Shown: in pieces, positions 9,901-17,363 of the stretch
How the letters are laid out: every line of letters starts with the position of its first letter
How positions within the stretch are numbered: position 1 is the stretch's first letter
Assembly: GCA_017414565.1 (NCBI GenBank)
Contig: JAFQLP010000116.1
Coordinates: forward strand, 1 to 35,372
Length of the DNA stretch: 35,372 nucleotides
Source: Lentisphaeria bacterium
GTDB taxonomy: Bacteria; Verrucomicrobiota; Lentisphaeria; Victivallales; Victivallaceae
Direction of reading: 5' to 3'
The notes under the pieces: model-generated
The model's input: only the letters and a program-made list of their open reading frames with translations
Database searches by the model: none
What the model was told of the DNA's origin: nothing
Program-made: the position numbers and the translations under genes

Positions 9901-10094
9901 GGGATCTGGTGGCGTTCAACGGCGATGTGGAAGATATCGTGGATGTGGACAACGACGGAGTCGATGATCTCCGGGTCCGTTCAGCCAACGGTGATCTGGG
10001 GTATTTCCGTGTCATCGAGAGCGGCGAAGCGGTCTCCTGGCATTATTACGGTTCGGTCGGGAGCAACTGGACGACTGCTTTGCAGGGGCGGTGA
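6948..10094 (+). CDS. Protein B: secreted beta-helix + degenerate GHL10-like domain + six FG-GAP-like repeats
   Basis: Predicted product is 1048 aa. ATG 6948 is chosen over upstream in-frame codons because AAAGGGAG precedes it and the product then begins with a clean signal peptide (about residues 1-20). Residues about 22-400 form a right-handed parallel beta-helix with many NCTF/NCIF-type rungs, closely matching protein C (13912-15087). Residues about 410-755 match the GHL10-like domain of protein A. Residues about 759-1048 are the same six FG-GAP-like repeats. B's GHL10 domain departs from A at two conserved places. DGIHLDYIRY becomes DGIHLGIRY (547-555, one codon shorter, Asp lost), and CPMTYH becomes CPTGDH (676-681). 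The frame is intact, so it is a full gene, but its glycosidase activity is doubtful. A carbohydrate-binding or lyase-type role through the beta-helix is possible. Confidence 0.72.
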   Translation: MKMKKMFALLLALLPVMVMAATDMYVAPKAIGTGDGYTAANAAAWTDELFWIHVQQRIKKADTTVHFAAGEYIASKTSARNVCLALSSRGSEKYTLTLLGADNKGSVFMRDPSESKAQTTANRLAYIIYLYNCTNVVVDNLHFTGDGALGYVLSIRTPHNVLVRNCTFTDMTGIYYGATGSSTGGSGVAWENCVFDNIGVGGTAHCIYNAYDVNDILIRNCIFRDCFGDYVRFRDKCLRCTVENCTFESTGRYNGNAFISCPQFNDEDPAEKTDPADHEYFSQNIAIRNCTFIGLNRSVDKSQYMLKFLQDGFNPIGKEYLISKSEANALTTMPAAEARAWMKNRLDIDLDNLQWVNNTNLGAAGVCQYSCRPAYGAEKEFPLSTYNNTVDISRLLHIQQNRAAQLPDETRAVWVWSDSIKNGDASAIASKLKASGINTVMLLVKGSNGVVCWKSSVALAQDSQDSLAEWTRTFRSYGIAVHAWFVYHSDLAWANKHPQDRVYHYGKGGQPAILTSGNLICPQSEYRSYFLSLVRELVSQPGKYQLDGIHLGIRYTNAVYCFCPEHLEKAKQLGINTDTVRIALYAGFGSDNSGNGEVYYSHLRGGDRNVSAWVAMREAEIKGVFEDVAAILAEYQPSLVLSLSAQPETGYADPTIARCQYAQNLADLGDTLDLVCPTGDHTAASQPASWCADIAVQAAARGGVPALTGMGGSDDVETVVTESRSRGGTAGFAVFRYGTIEAVNFERLGRVFSSTYPGDLDHNGQADLIMIDAAGNTGAWLTRSDGSVSWRDLSTLSNGFEILGWGSTVRGKDSPDIYLYSATSGVVGAWLTDSVTGVTGWLTIAAFDAGSQVVGLGDFNGDGISDMLVRSATGDVGCWLGGSDDLVSGWHYFQSLGAEWMISGIGDLNGDGIDDVVLNHVAGYSGVWLIRRMIPEWSDLGMLNAASSIVGCGDFDGDGTDDVLIRIGEVYGAWMIGNGLVLGWRDLVAFNGDVEDIVDVDNDGVDDLRVRSANGDLGYFRVIESGEAVSWHYYGSVGSNWTTALQGR

Positions 10095-10121
10095 ACAGAA
10101 CCGCATAGCGTTCTGACATTG

Positions 10122-10152
10122 GCAGGTCCGGGGGGCTCCCTCCGGACCCTGC
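10122..10152 (+). terminator. GC-rich hairpin after protein B, possible terminator
   Basis: GCAGGTCCGG pairs with CCGGACCCTGC with a single-base bulge, 27 bp after the stop. There is no T-tract, only TGTTGATT, so termination here is uncertain. Confidence 0.35.
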
Positions 10153-10189
10153 TGTTGATTGGCCGGGTGTTTCTTTTTTGGCCGGTATC

Positions 10190-10217
10190 TTGAAAGATAC
10201 TGCTTTATGGCTATATT
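10190..10217 (+). promoter_or_regulatory. Predicted promoter for the TetR/hemolysin-III operon
   Basis: A TTGAAA box (10190-10195), a 16-bp spacer and TATATT (10212-10217) are seen. An imperfect dyad of 23 bp at 10219-10241, with AATG and CATT ends, lies directly downstream over the expected start site. It could be an autoregulatory TetR operator. Confidence 0.45.
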
Positions 10218-10261
10218 AAATGTGTATTTGATGTATTCATTTAAAAATCAGCGGACATGGT

Positions 10262-10888
10262 ATGACCAAGCGGCAGGATGGCGAGAAAACCAAAGAGCGG
10301 ATACTGAATGTGGCGATGACTCTTTTTGCAGCAAAAGGGTTTCGCGATACCACGATTGCGGATATTGTCAAAGGTTGCGGCAATGTCAATGCGGCGTTGG
10401 TCAATTATTATTTTACCGACAAAAAATCGCTGTACCGGTATGGCTGCCGGCTGATCTATCAGCAGGCGTTGGAGGCGTATCCGCTGTTGGGCAATGCTCC
10501 GGCGGATGCGACCCCGGAAGAGCGGTTGAAAGCGGTGATTTTTGCGAGTTTGTCCCGCAATGCCGACAAAGATAATCTGGTCAATGCGATCATCCACCAG
10601 GAGATTTCCGCCCCGACAGGGTATTTGCAGGATCTTTGCGAGGAGTTGGTCGATGAAATGATCCAACTGTTGCGCGGGTGTCTGCGGGATTGTCTCGGGG
10701 CGGCGGTGCCGGAACGGGAAAAGGATCTGCTGGCTTATTCCATTCTCGGTATGCTGCTGGTGCCGATCCGCAAAATTCTGACATGGGGCAATTTTGAGAT
10801 GACGCCCTTTACGCTTGCGGAACGGCAGGAGCATGTCTGGTCGATCACGGCGGCGGCTTTGCGGGATCTCAATGCCCGCTGGTCGTGA
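10262..10888 (+). CDS. TetR/AcrR family transcriptional regulator
   Basis: Predicted product is 208 aa, a normal length. The N-terminal part has the TetR DNA-binding pattern: TKERILNVAMTLFAAKGF, then TTIADIVKGCG and a recognition segment ending NYYFTDKKSLY, about residues 10-60. The C-terminal helical domain, with NLVNAIIHQEI and a long amphipathic tail, resembles the ligand-binding domain of the CerR/YbiH-type subgroup (DUF1956). Some members of that subgroup control ABC or RND exporters. The ligand is unknown. It is 28 bp upstream of the hemolysin-III-like gene and probably co-transcribed. The exporter operon at 24819-29731 is a possible distant target, but nothing in the sequence proves it. 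The start codon has only a weak ribosome site. Confidence 0.85.
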   Translation: MTKRQDGEKTKERILNVAMTLFAAKGFRDTTIADIVKGCGNVNAALVNYYFTDKKSLYRYGCRLIYQQALEAYPLLGNAPADATPEERLKAVIFASLSRNADKDNLVNAIIHQEISAPTGYLQDLCEELVDEMIQLLRGCLRDCLGAAVPEREKDLLAYSILGMLLVPIRKILTWGNFEMTPFTLAERQEHVWSITAAALRDLNARWS

Positions 10889-10916
10889 AATATCGGAAAT
10901 TTTACCGGAGGTCGAA

Positions 10917-11534
10917 ATGAAAGAAGATAAAAACTATACGCCCGGTGAAGAATTTGCCAATGCGTTGACACATGCGGTCGGAGCGATGTTGTCGATTTTC
11001 GGCATCGTTATGCTGGCGGTGCATTCCAAGAGCCCGATGGCGGCGGCGACGACAGCCGTTTACGGCGCCAGCATGTTTTTGCTGTTTCAGGCCTCGACCT
11101 GTTATCATGCGATCACCAATGTGACTGCCAAACGGGTGTTCCGGCGGATCGACCACAGTGCGATCTATCTGCTGATCGCCGGTACCTATACGCCGATCCT
11201 GATGCTGGCCATTCCGTTTCCGCTCAACATCGGACTGTTGGCCATGATCTGGTATCTGGCTGTGACGGGGGTGGTCTTTTCCTGCCTGACACTGAAATTC
11301 CGTTATCTTTCCACCGGCTTGTATCTGGTGATGGGGTGGCTTTCGCTTTTTCTGCTGCACAAACTCTGGCAGACCAGTCCCCACACGGTATGGTGGCTGT
11401 TGATGGGGGGCGGGGTTTATTCGCTGGGGTGTATTTTTTATCTGGTAAAGATGCGTTACATGCACAGTTTGTGGCACCTGTTCGTGCTGGGCGGTGCGAT
11501 CTGTCACTACCGGGCCATCTTTTATCTGTTGTAA
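10917..11534 (+). CDS. trhA: Hemolysin III / YqfA (TrhA)-family membrane protein
   Basis: Predicted product is 205 aa with about seven hydrophobic segments. The family's conserved polar positions are visible: EEFANALTHAVGA at the N-terminus, STCYHA, IDHSAIYLLIAGTYTP in the middle and HSLWHLFVLGGAICH at the end. These His, Asp and Ser positions form the metal-site pattern of the PAQR/hemolysin-III superfamily. Bacterial members sit in the inner membrane and have been linked to membrane-energy homeostasis; direct haemolysis is not implied. ATG 10917 is preceded by CCGGAGGT. The frame is open further upstream into tetR, but that extension would be a cytoplasmic tail unlike the family. Confidence 0.9.
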   Translation: MKEDKNYTPGEEFANALTHAVGAMLSIFGIVMLAVHSKSPMAAATTAVYGASMFLLFQASTCYHAITNVTAKRVFRRIDHSAIYLLIAGTYTPILMLAIPFPLNIGLLAMIWYLAVTGVVFSCLTLKFRYLSTGLYLVMGWLSLFLLHKLWQTSPHTVWWLLMGGGVYSLGCIFYLVKMRYMHSLWHLFVLGGAICHYRAIFYLL

Positions 11535-11648
11535 AAACAGCCGGGGCGGCGGTCCGCGGAGACAGGCTGCTGATCCGGAGAGAAAATTGATAGAAAAAAG
11601 GACCCGTTACGGCGACGGTGTCCGGTATCATGGGGAATGTGAGAGGTT

Positions 11649-12889
11649 ATGAAGCGGAAAGTCAATTTGGCGATTGTTGGTATCAGCCAGCGTGGTAGCG
11701 GTTTGCTGAAGTTGTTGCTGGAAATGGACGATGTGAATATCGTCGGGGTGTGTGACCTGTACGAGGACCGGACGGCCGCCGCGGCCAAGGCTGTGGTGGA
11801 AGCCGGCCGGCCGGCTCCGGTCGCCACCAATGATTACCGTCGTCTGCTGGACCTGAAGAAACTGGATGCGGTCCTGACCCCGTCGTCGTGGACCAGCCAT
11901 GCCCAGATCCTGCTCGATACCATGGAGTCCGGCCGTTATGCGGCGACCGAAGTCGGTGGGGCCACATCGATCCAGCAGTGCTGGGATCTGGTGCGGACAT
12001 CGGAACGCACGGGGATGCCCTGTATGATGCTGGAAAACTGCTGTTACGGCCGTCCGGAAATGACCGTGTTGAAGATGATCAAAGAAGGTCTTTTCGGGGA
12101 ATGTGTCCACGCCGAGGGCGGGTACCGTCACGATTTGCGTCAGGAAATCTGCTCCGGCAAGGAAAACCGTCATTACCGGCTGGCGAATTACACCTGCCGT
12201 ACCGGCGATGTTTACACGACCCACGAACTCGGTCCCATTGCCAAATATTTCAACATCAACCGCGGCAACCGGATGGTCACGCTTTGCTCTGTGGCCTCCA
12301 AATCGGTCGGTCTGAATGAATGGTCCCGGCAGCATCGCGGGCCGATGACGAAGTCACCCGCCGCCGTTTCAATATGGGTGATGTGATCACCACGATCATC
12401 AAATGCGCCAACGGCGAAACGATCACCCTGACGCACGATACCTCGCTGCCCCGGCCCTATTCCCGCGGCAATCTGCTCGAGGGCAGCCGCGGTATCTGGT
12501 CGGAAGACAAGGACGGTGTCTTTATCGAAGGTGTTTCCAAGGCCAACGGCGAATGGGAACATTGGCAGCCCATGGAGGAGATCTACGAGCGTTTTGAACA
12601 TCCGCTGTGGCAGGAATTCCGTCAGGAAGGGGTCAAAGGCGGTCACGGCGGCATGGAATGGCTGGTGCTGCGCGGCTTCATCGAAGCGGTCAAAAAAGGC
12701 ACCCAGACACCCATCGACGTGTATGATACCGCTGCCTGGATGGCGATCACGCCGTTGAGCGAAGACTCCTGCCACATGGGCGGTATGCCGGTGGCGATCC
12801 CCGACTTTACCGATGGTAAATGGATCGATCCGCGGCCGATCGTACGCAGCAAGTATTGTTTGGATGCCTTCTGCGAAGAGTGCTTTTGA
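11649..12889 (+). pseudogene. GH109-like NAD-dependent glycosidase (alpha-N-acetylgalactosaminidase family), broken by one frameshift
   Basis: Two overlapping frames together make one GH109-like protein of about 413 aa. The first part (from ATG 11649, with GAGAGG upstream) has the Rossmann start LAIVGISQRGSGLLKLL. It then has the GH109 hallmarks CMMLENCCYGR, GGYRHDLRQE, KENRHYRLANY, THELGPIAKYFNINRGNRM and ASKSVG. The second part resumes with DDEVTRRRFNMGDV in another frame and runs to the TGA at 12887-12889. The switch lies at the GGG run at 12339-12341; one extra G there would restore HRGADDE and the whole frame. Known members retain NAD+ and cleave alpha-GalNAc by an oxidation-elimination route. 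With the sequence as given the protein truncates near 12386. It may be a real pseudogene, a phase-variable tract or a sequencing error. Confidence 0.85.
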
Positions 12890-12903
12890 GGTGAATTCCG
12901 GCC

Positions 12904-13821
12904 ATGGCGATCTTGAATCATCTGCTGGAGGCCGTCGGCAACACCCCGCTGGTGCGGATCAATAAGCTCAACCGGGGCGGTGCCGAAGTTCTTGCCAAAA
13001 TGGAATCGTTCAATCCGGGCGGCTCAGCCAAAGACCGGGTCGCGGTCGGGATGATCGAGACGGCCGAGGCGGCGGGCCTGCTGAAACCCGGAGCCACGAT
13101 CATTGAACCGACCAGCGGTAATACCGGGATCGGATTGGCTCTGGTGGCGGCGGTCAAAGGGTATCACCTGATTTTGACCATGCCGGAAACCATGAGCGTG
13201 GAACGGCGGAAACTGGCGGCGGCATACGGGGCCGAGATCGTGTTGACCGACGGGGCTTCCGGTATGTCCGGAGCCATTGCCCGGGCAGAGGAATTGCGGG
13301 CGCAGATCCCCGGATCGTTTATTCCGCAGCAGTTTGAAAATCCGGCCAATCCCGCCAGTCACAAGACCTCTACCGGGCCGGAGATCTGGCGCGATACGGA
13401 TGGCCGGGTGGATGTGCTGGTCGCCGGGGTCGGTACCGGCGGCACGCTGACCGGCGCGGGAGAATATCTGCGGGAAAAGAATCCGGCACTGCAAGTGTAT
13501 GCCGTGGAGCCGGTGGAGAGTCCGGTGCTGTCCGGCGGCACGGCCGCCCCACACCGGCTGCAGGGGATCGGCGCGAATTTTATTCCGGCAGTCATGGATA
13601 CCGCTATGCTGACCGGGGTGATCGGAGTTTCGGCCGAAGATGCCGGCAGGACCGCCCGGGCGGCGGCGGAACAGGAGGGGATGCTGATCGGTATCAGTTC
13701 CGGTGCCGCGCTTTATGCGGCGTTGCAGCTGGCGGAAAAAACGGAATTTGCCGGTAAACGGATCGTGGTCGTGCTGCCCGATACCGGGGAGCGGTATCTT
13801 TCCACCTGGCTTTTTGACTGA
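12904..13821 (+). CDS. cysK: Cysteine synthase (O-acetylserine sulfhydrylase)
   Basis: Predicted product is 305 aa, standard for CysK. It makes cysteine from O-acetylserine and sulfide using PLP. Visible motifs are the start NTPLVRINKLN, the PLP lysine in NPGGSAKDR (Lys43), the PTSGNTGIGLA loop that binds substrate carboxylate, GVGTGGTLTG that holds the PLP phosphate, and the C-terminal GISSGAA. One small oddity is Ala instead of the usual Val before Lys43. The gene follows the GH109-like gene by 14 bp, and its GAGGTGA ribosome site overlaps that gene's stop, so they share a transcript. CysK versus CysM is decided on overall resemblance, not on one residue. Confidence 0.92.
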   Translation: MAILNHLLEAVGNTPLVRINKLNRGGAEVLAKMESFNPGGSAKDRVAVGMIETAEAAGLLKPGATIIEPTSGNTGIGLALVAAVKGYHLILTMPETMSVERRKLAAAYGAEIVLTDGASGMSGAIARAEELRAQIPGSFIPQQFENPANPASHKTSTGPEIWRDTDGRVDVLVAGVGTGGTLTGAGEYLREKNPALQVYAVEPVESPVLSGGTAAPHRLQGIGANFIPAVMDTAMLTGVIGVSAEDAGRTARAAAEQEGMLIGISSGAALYAALQLAEKTEFAGKRIVVVLPDTGERYLSTWLFD

Positions 13822-13837
13822 CCGCAGAAAATAAGCG

Positions 13838-13890
13838 AAAAAAAGGGGCTGTTGCCAAACCTCAAAAAGGTGAGCAACAGCCTCTTTGTC
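13838..13890. terminator. Bidirectional terminator between cysK and protein C
   Basis: A 12-bp stem (AGGGGCTGTTGC with GCAACAGCCTCT, one wobble) has seven As on its left and TTTGTCTTT on its right. It can therefore end transcripts from both converging genes. The minus-strand T-tract is the stronger one. Confidence 0.85.
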
Positions 13891-13911
13891 TTTGCCGGAC
13901 GCAGCCGTGTA

Positions 13912-15087
13912 TCAATCGATAAAGGCGTGCGTGAGCGAGATCGTGTTGCGGTAATCTTCCGGCGGGAATTTCTTTTCCGAACCGTATTTGGGCCAGCATT
14001 CGTAAACGACGGCATCGGCCGCATTTTCCAATGTATTGCCGCTGAAAAAGATCCTGCCGGTTTGCAGGCCGAAGCGGGTATCGAGATACTGCCGCAGTTC
14101 CGGGCGGGACATTTTGGCCATGGCGGCGGCATCTTTGCGATTGACCAGATACTGCCATTCCGGCGGGTTGTAGCCGGAGATGTGGAACGCCATCATCCAA
14201 TTCCGGGGGGCCTGTTTTTTGAAGATGAATTTGTTGTTGCGGACAGTCAGACCGGTGGAGAAGTATTCGTACTGGTCCGGCTGCTCGAAATCAATGAAAA
14301 GCGGAAAGGCCAGAAACGGTGACGAATCGTAAAGCCCGTTGTCGATGAATTCGCAATTTTCCACGATCACATCACGGACCCGGTCGCGGAACCGCACAAA
14401 ATCGCCGTAACTGTCGCTCAAACGGCAGTTGCGCAGGGTCAGACCGGTGCAATTGGAAAGGTTGTAAAGGACATGGGCGTGGACATCGTACCCGATGTTG
14501 GCAAAGGTGCAGTTTTCCCAGGTGACATTGTGGGAACGCCACGCCCCGCTGGCTCCGTAATAGACACCGCGCATGTCCTTCCAATGACAATTCCGGAGCG
14601 TGATATCCCGGGATTCGCGGATCTGCAGGGCATAACCGCACATGCCGCTGCCGGTGAAATACAACTGCTCAAAGACGATGTTCCGGCAATTTTTGCGGAC
14701 TGTGACAAGATTCTGCAAATTTCTGTTTTTCGGAATGGCATCTTTGCTGTCAGCCGGATCGCGCATGAAGCAACTGGCATTGCCGGCCGCACCGCGGATG
14801 GTCAGCGTATGTTCCGGATGGCCGATATCGATCAGATTCAACCGGGTATCCGGTTTGGCCGGATAAGTGGTCACATATTTACCGGCGGCCAGTTCCAGCG
14901 TCACCGGCGCGCTCTGAAGTTGTTTCCGGACCGTCTGCCACAGCGAATGATCCCAGAGGCGGGCGGCATTTTGCGGGCTGGAGCCGTCTCCGGAACCACA
15001 GGCGGCCGGAGCGGCGTAGAGCCGGATCTCACCGGCGGCGGCGAAGACCGCCGTCAGCGACAACAGCAGAAAAGCAACAAATTTCAT
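13912..15087 (-). CDS. Protein C: secreted right-handed beta-helix protein
   Basis: Predicted product is 391 aa with a signal peptide of about 18 residues. The rest is a parallel beta-helix with rungs such as NIVFEQLYFTG, DITLRNCHW, NVTWENCTF, LTLRNCRL and VIVENCEF, of the type seen in polysaccharide lyases and some glycoside hydrolases. It aligns along its whole length with residues about 22-400 of protein B. Shared blocks include CFMRDP/VFMRDP, GVYYGASG/GIYYGATG, GDFVRFRD/GDYVRFRD and the final WPKYGSEKKFP/RPAYGAEKEFP. Substrate and catalytic residues are not identifiable. AGGAGAA precedes ATG 15087. It lies 14 bp after the T-tract of the terminator that follows the AXE1-type esterase gene, so expression probably depends on read-through. 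Confidence 0.75.
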   Translation of the reverse strand: MKFVAFLLLSLTAVFAAAGEIRLYAAPAACGSGDGSSPQNAARLWDHSLWQTVRKQLQSAPVTLELAAGKYVTTYPAKPDTRLNLIDIGHPEHTLTIRGAAGNASCFMRDPADSKDAIPKNRNLQNLVTVRKNCRNIVFEQLYFTGSGMCGYALQIRESRDITLRNCHWKDMRGVYYGASGAWRSHNVTWENCTFANIGYDVHAHVLYNLSNCTGLTLRNCRLSDSYGDFVRFRDRVRDVIVENCEFIDNGLYDSSPFLAFPLFIDFEQPDQYEYFSTGLTVRNNKFIFKKQAPRNWMMAFHISGYNPPEWQYLVNRKDAAAMAKMSRPELRQYLDTRFGLQTGRIFFSGNTLENAADAVVYECWPKYGSEKKFPPEDYRNTISLTHAFID

Positions 15088-15101
15088 ACGATTCTCCTGA
15101 T

Positions 15102-15128
15102 AAAAAAAGTCCCGGCCGGGCCGGGACT
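15102..15128 (-). terminator. Intercistronic intrinsic terminator between AXE1 esterase and protein C
   Basis: On the minus strand a perfect 9-bp stem (AGTCCCGGC/GCCGGGACT, 3-nt loop) is followed by seven Ts. It begins 14 bp after the esterase stop and ends 14 bp before the protein C start. Confidence 0.9.
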
Positions 15129-15142
15129 GAAATCAAGCGTTG

Positions 15143-16423
15143 TCAGCGGGCGAATTTCTGGAACCACGCATCACGCACATTGACATAATCCGGGGTCTGC
15201 ACATGGCCGAGACCGGGCATGTAATACATCTGCTTGGTCTTGGTGCCGAGCCGGTTGTAGGCCACGAAAACCGAACTGGGCGGGCAGGTGCCGTCGATCA
15301 GGCCGCAGGAAACGAGCGTGGGGACCCGGATGAACGTGGCAAAGTTCGCCGCATCGAAATAAGCCATGGTGCGGGCCACATCCTGGGCTTTTTCCGGGCT
15401 GGCTTTGGGGAGGGCATGGGGCCATCCTTCCGGACGGACACCGGCGACGCCGAGGTGGTCACACATGGCCGGGACATTGGCAGCGCAGACGGTGATATTT
15501 TTGTTGAGACCGGTCATGATCAGGGTCATGGCACCGCCCTGGCTGGAGCCGTGCATGATCATTTCGCGGCCGTTGTATTCCTTCATGGAGGCGACATAGT
15601 TGATGGCGCGGTCAACGCCGAGGATGACGCGGCGGAAGAAATAGGTGTCGCGGTCATGCGCGTTTTTGACGGGATAGTAGAAGCGTTTGCCCTGTTCGGC
15701 ATAGATGGCTCTGGCTTCTTTGGCATCGGTGGGGTTTTCGTATTCGTGGACATTCATCACCAGCGTGATGTAGCCCTTCTGCGCGAAAGACATTTCCGGA
15801 CCGGGCGAACCGGGACCGGCACCGGGAACGGTGATGGCGGCCGGATATTTGCCGGGTTTGTTCGGGACGGCGAGGAAGCCGTAAACCGGGCCGTTCAGGG
15901 AATCGACAACAACTTTGAATGTATTGATGTCTTTGCGCTTGTTGGGGAGCGGGATCAGTTTCACCGGACGGTTGGCGATGGCTTTGCGGCCATCCATCCA
16001 GAATTTGACAAAATCTTTCGGAATATCGCTGGCGTAGGCGATTTTTTCCGGGCTGAAAGCCAGACCGCAGGAGATCGGGCTGGGGCGTTTGCTGTCGGCT
16101 TTGTTGGTCACTTTGATCTCGCCGGGCTTGAGCGTCAGGCGGGCGATACCGGGCTGATCCATGGTCACGGTGATCTGCGCCGGATTGGTTTTGGCAAGAT
16201 CAATGCTGCCGGACGCCAGTTGGGCCAGACCGTCGTTGGTGATTTCGTACTGGATGACGCCTTCGGTCAGCGGGGCACCGTTTTCCTGTACAGAAACGGT
16301 CACAATGGCTTTTTCACCGGCACGGTAAACCGGGATCTCCCGGTCCGGGGTGACGGCGAACTCTGCTGCTGCGGCGGCCAGACAGGCGAGGGAGCCGAGC
16401 ATGGCAAGTGTCAGTTTTTTCAT
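15143..16423 (-). CDS. Secreted acetyl xylan esterase (AXE1 / cephalosporin-C deacetylase family)
   Basis: Predicted product is 426 aa. ATG 16423 follows AAGGAG and starts a clear signal peptide (MKKLTLAML...AAAAA); the frame is open further upstream but without a signal. Residues about 20-125 form an Ig-like N-terminal domain. The alpha/beta-hydrolase domain follows with the nucleophile elbow MHGSSQGG (Ser294), Asp377 in LIDGTCPP and His407 in GLGH, a complete AXE1 triad. The enzyme should remove O-acetyl groups from xylan or other acetylated sugars in the periplasm or outside the cell. Its minus-strand partner is the beta-helix protein C, which supports a role in acetylated plant or mucin polysaccharide breakdown. 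The actual substrate is unproven. Confidence 0.88.
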   Translation of the reverse strand: MKKLTLAMLGSLACLAAAAAEFAVTPDREIPVYRAGEKAIVTVSVQENGAPLTEGVIQYEITNDGLAQLASGSIDLAKTNPAQITVTMDQPGIARLTLKPGEIKVTNKADSKRPSPISCGLAFSPEKIAYASDIPKDFVKFWMDGRKAIANRPVKLIPLPNKRKDINTFKVVVDSLNGPVYGFLAVPNKPGKYPAAITVPGAGPGSPGPEMSFAQKGYITLVMNVHEYENPTDAKEARAIYAEQGKRFYYPVKNAHDRDTYFFRRVILGVDRAINYVASMKEYNGREMIMHGSSQGGAMTLIMTGLNKNITVCAANVPAMCDHLGVAGVRPEGWPHALPKASPEKAQDVARTMAYFDAANFATFIRVPTLVSCGLIDGTCPPSSVFVAYNRLGTKTKQMYYMPGLGHVQTPDYVNVRDAWFQKFAR

Positions 16424-16704
16424 GCGTTTTCTCCTTGCATTGGGTTGCAGTTGTAAAGGCTGATACAAAAAACATCGCTTTGCCGGTGTCATCCCGGTCG
16501 AACAGTCAATGTTCAAAGGGACGGCACCTGTTAGCAAAGATACTTTACTTTTTATTCCGGCAAAAAGCAACCCGTACAGCAAGATTTTTTTCCGGAAAAA
16601 TGGCAGTTTTGCGGCCGGACGACTTGTTTTTTCGAGCGGGAGGGGTTATTCTTCCGCCGGAGTCGGGGCATAAGGCTCCGTTTCAAAAAAAACGGGAGGA
16701 AAAA

Positions 16705-17247
16705 ATGAAAAAGTGTGCGATCGGGGTGGCAACGGTTCTGCTGTTCGGTTTGACCGGCTGTCTGCCGGGGGGCAGATCCACCGGTGATCTGGCGGTAACG
16801 GCCGTTGATCCGGTACGGTATTGCGGTGTGTGGTACGAGATTGCGCGTTTGCCGACCCGCTTTGAACAGGGGTTGATACATGTGACCGCAACCTATGAAC
16901 AGCAGCCGGACGGCCGGATCAAAGTCATCAACCGCGGTTGGAAAGATGGAGAGTTGCGGGAGATCACCGGCTGGGCGAGAGAAGTGGAGCCGGGCAAAGG
17001 GATCGGGGAATGGGAGGTGTCTTTTTTCCGGCCGTTCTACGGCAAATACCGTATTCTCCATCTGGCGGACGACGGTTCTTTGGCAATGGTGACTTCCGGG
17101 ACCCGGGATTACCTCTGGATCCTGGCCCGTACCCCCGCCGTGCCGGAGGCGCAGTTGGAGCAGGTGCTGGCGATGGCAAAACAGATGGGCTTTGCCGTTG
17201 ATTTGCTGGAATATCCGCAACAGGATGCCGCAAAAACGCCGCTTTGA
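16705..17247 (+). CDS. blc: Blc-like lipocalin, outer-membrane lipoprotein
   Basis: Predicted product is 180 aa. ATG 16705 is preferred because GGGAGGA precedes it and it begins a lipoprotein signal ending in a LTGC lipobox (Cys about 18). The N-terminal lipocalin signature GVWYEIARLPTRFEQG is present, followed by the beta-barrel strands and a late RDYLWILART motif typical of bacterial lipocalins. Blc-type proteins bind lysophospholipids or fatty acids and are attached to the outer membrane. This supports a Gram-negative envelope. The gene is divergent from the AXE1 gene across a 281-bp spacer. A weak box pair at 16624 and 16647 was seen but not called. No strong terminator follows. Confidence 0.88.
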   Translation: MKKCAIGVATVLLFGLTGCLPGGRSTGDLAVTAVDPVRYCGVWYEIARLPTRFEQGLIHVTATYEQQPDGRIKVINRGWKDGELREITGWAREVEPGKGIGEWEVSFFRPFYGKYRILHLADDGSLAMVTSGTRDYLWILARTPAVPEAQLEQVLAMAKQMGFAVDLLEYPQQDAAKTPL

Positions 17248-17257
17248 CGGCAGATGT

Positions 17258-17285
17258 TTGTAAATGTGCGGGGAAGGGCTATATT
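17258..17285 (+). promoter_or_regulatory. Predicted promoter for the 728-aa membrane protein
   Basis: A TTGTAA box (17258-17263), a 16-bp spacer and TATATT (17280-17285) lie about 75 bp before ATG 17364. They are the same boxes as those upstream of protein B. Confidence 0.5.
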
Positions 17286-17363
17286 ACTTTACTGTATGTC
17301 GTATTGAAATAGGGGACGGACGGCGTGCTGTATCGTCTTTTCTCTGCAAACAGGAATGTTTTT

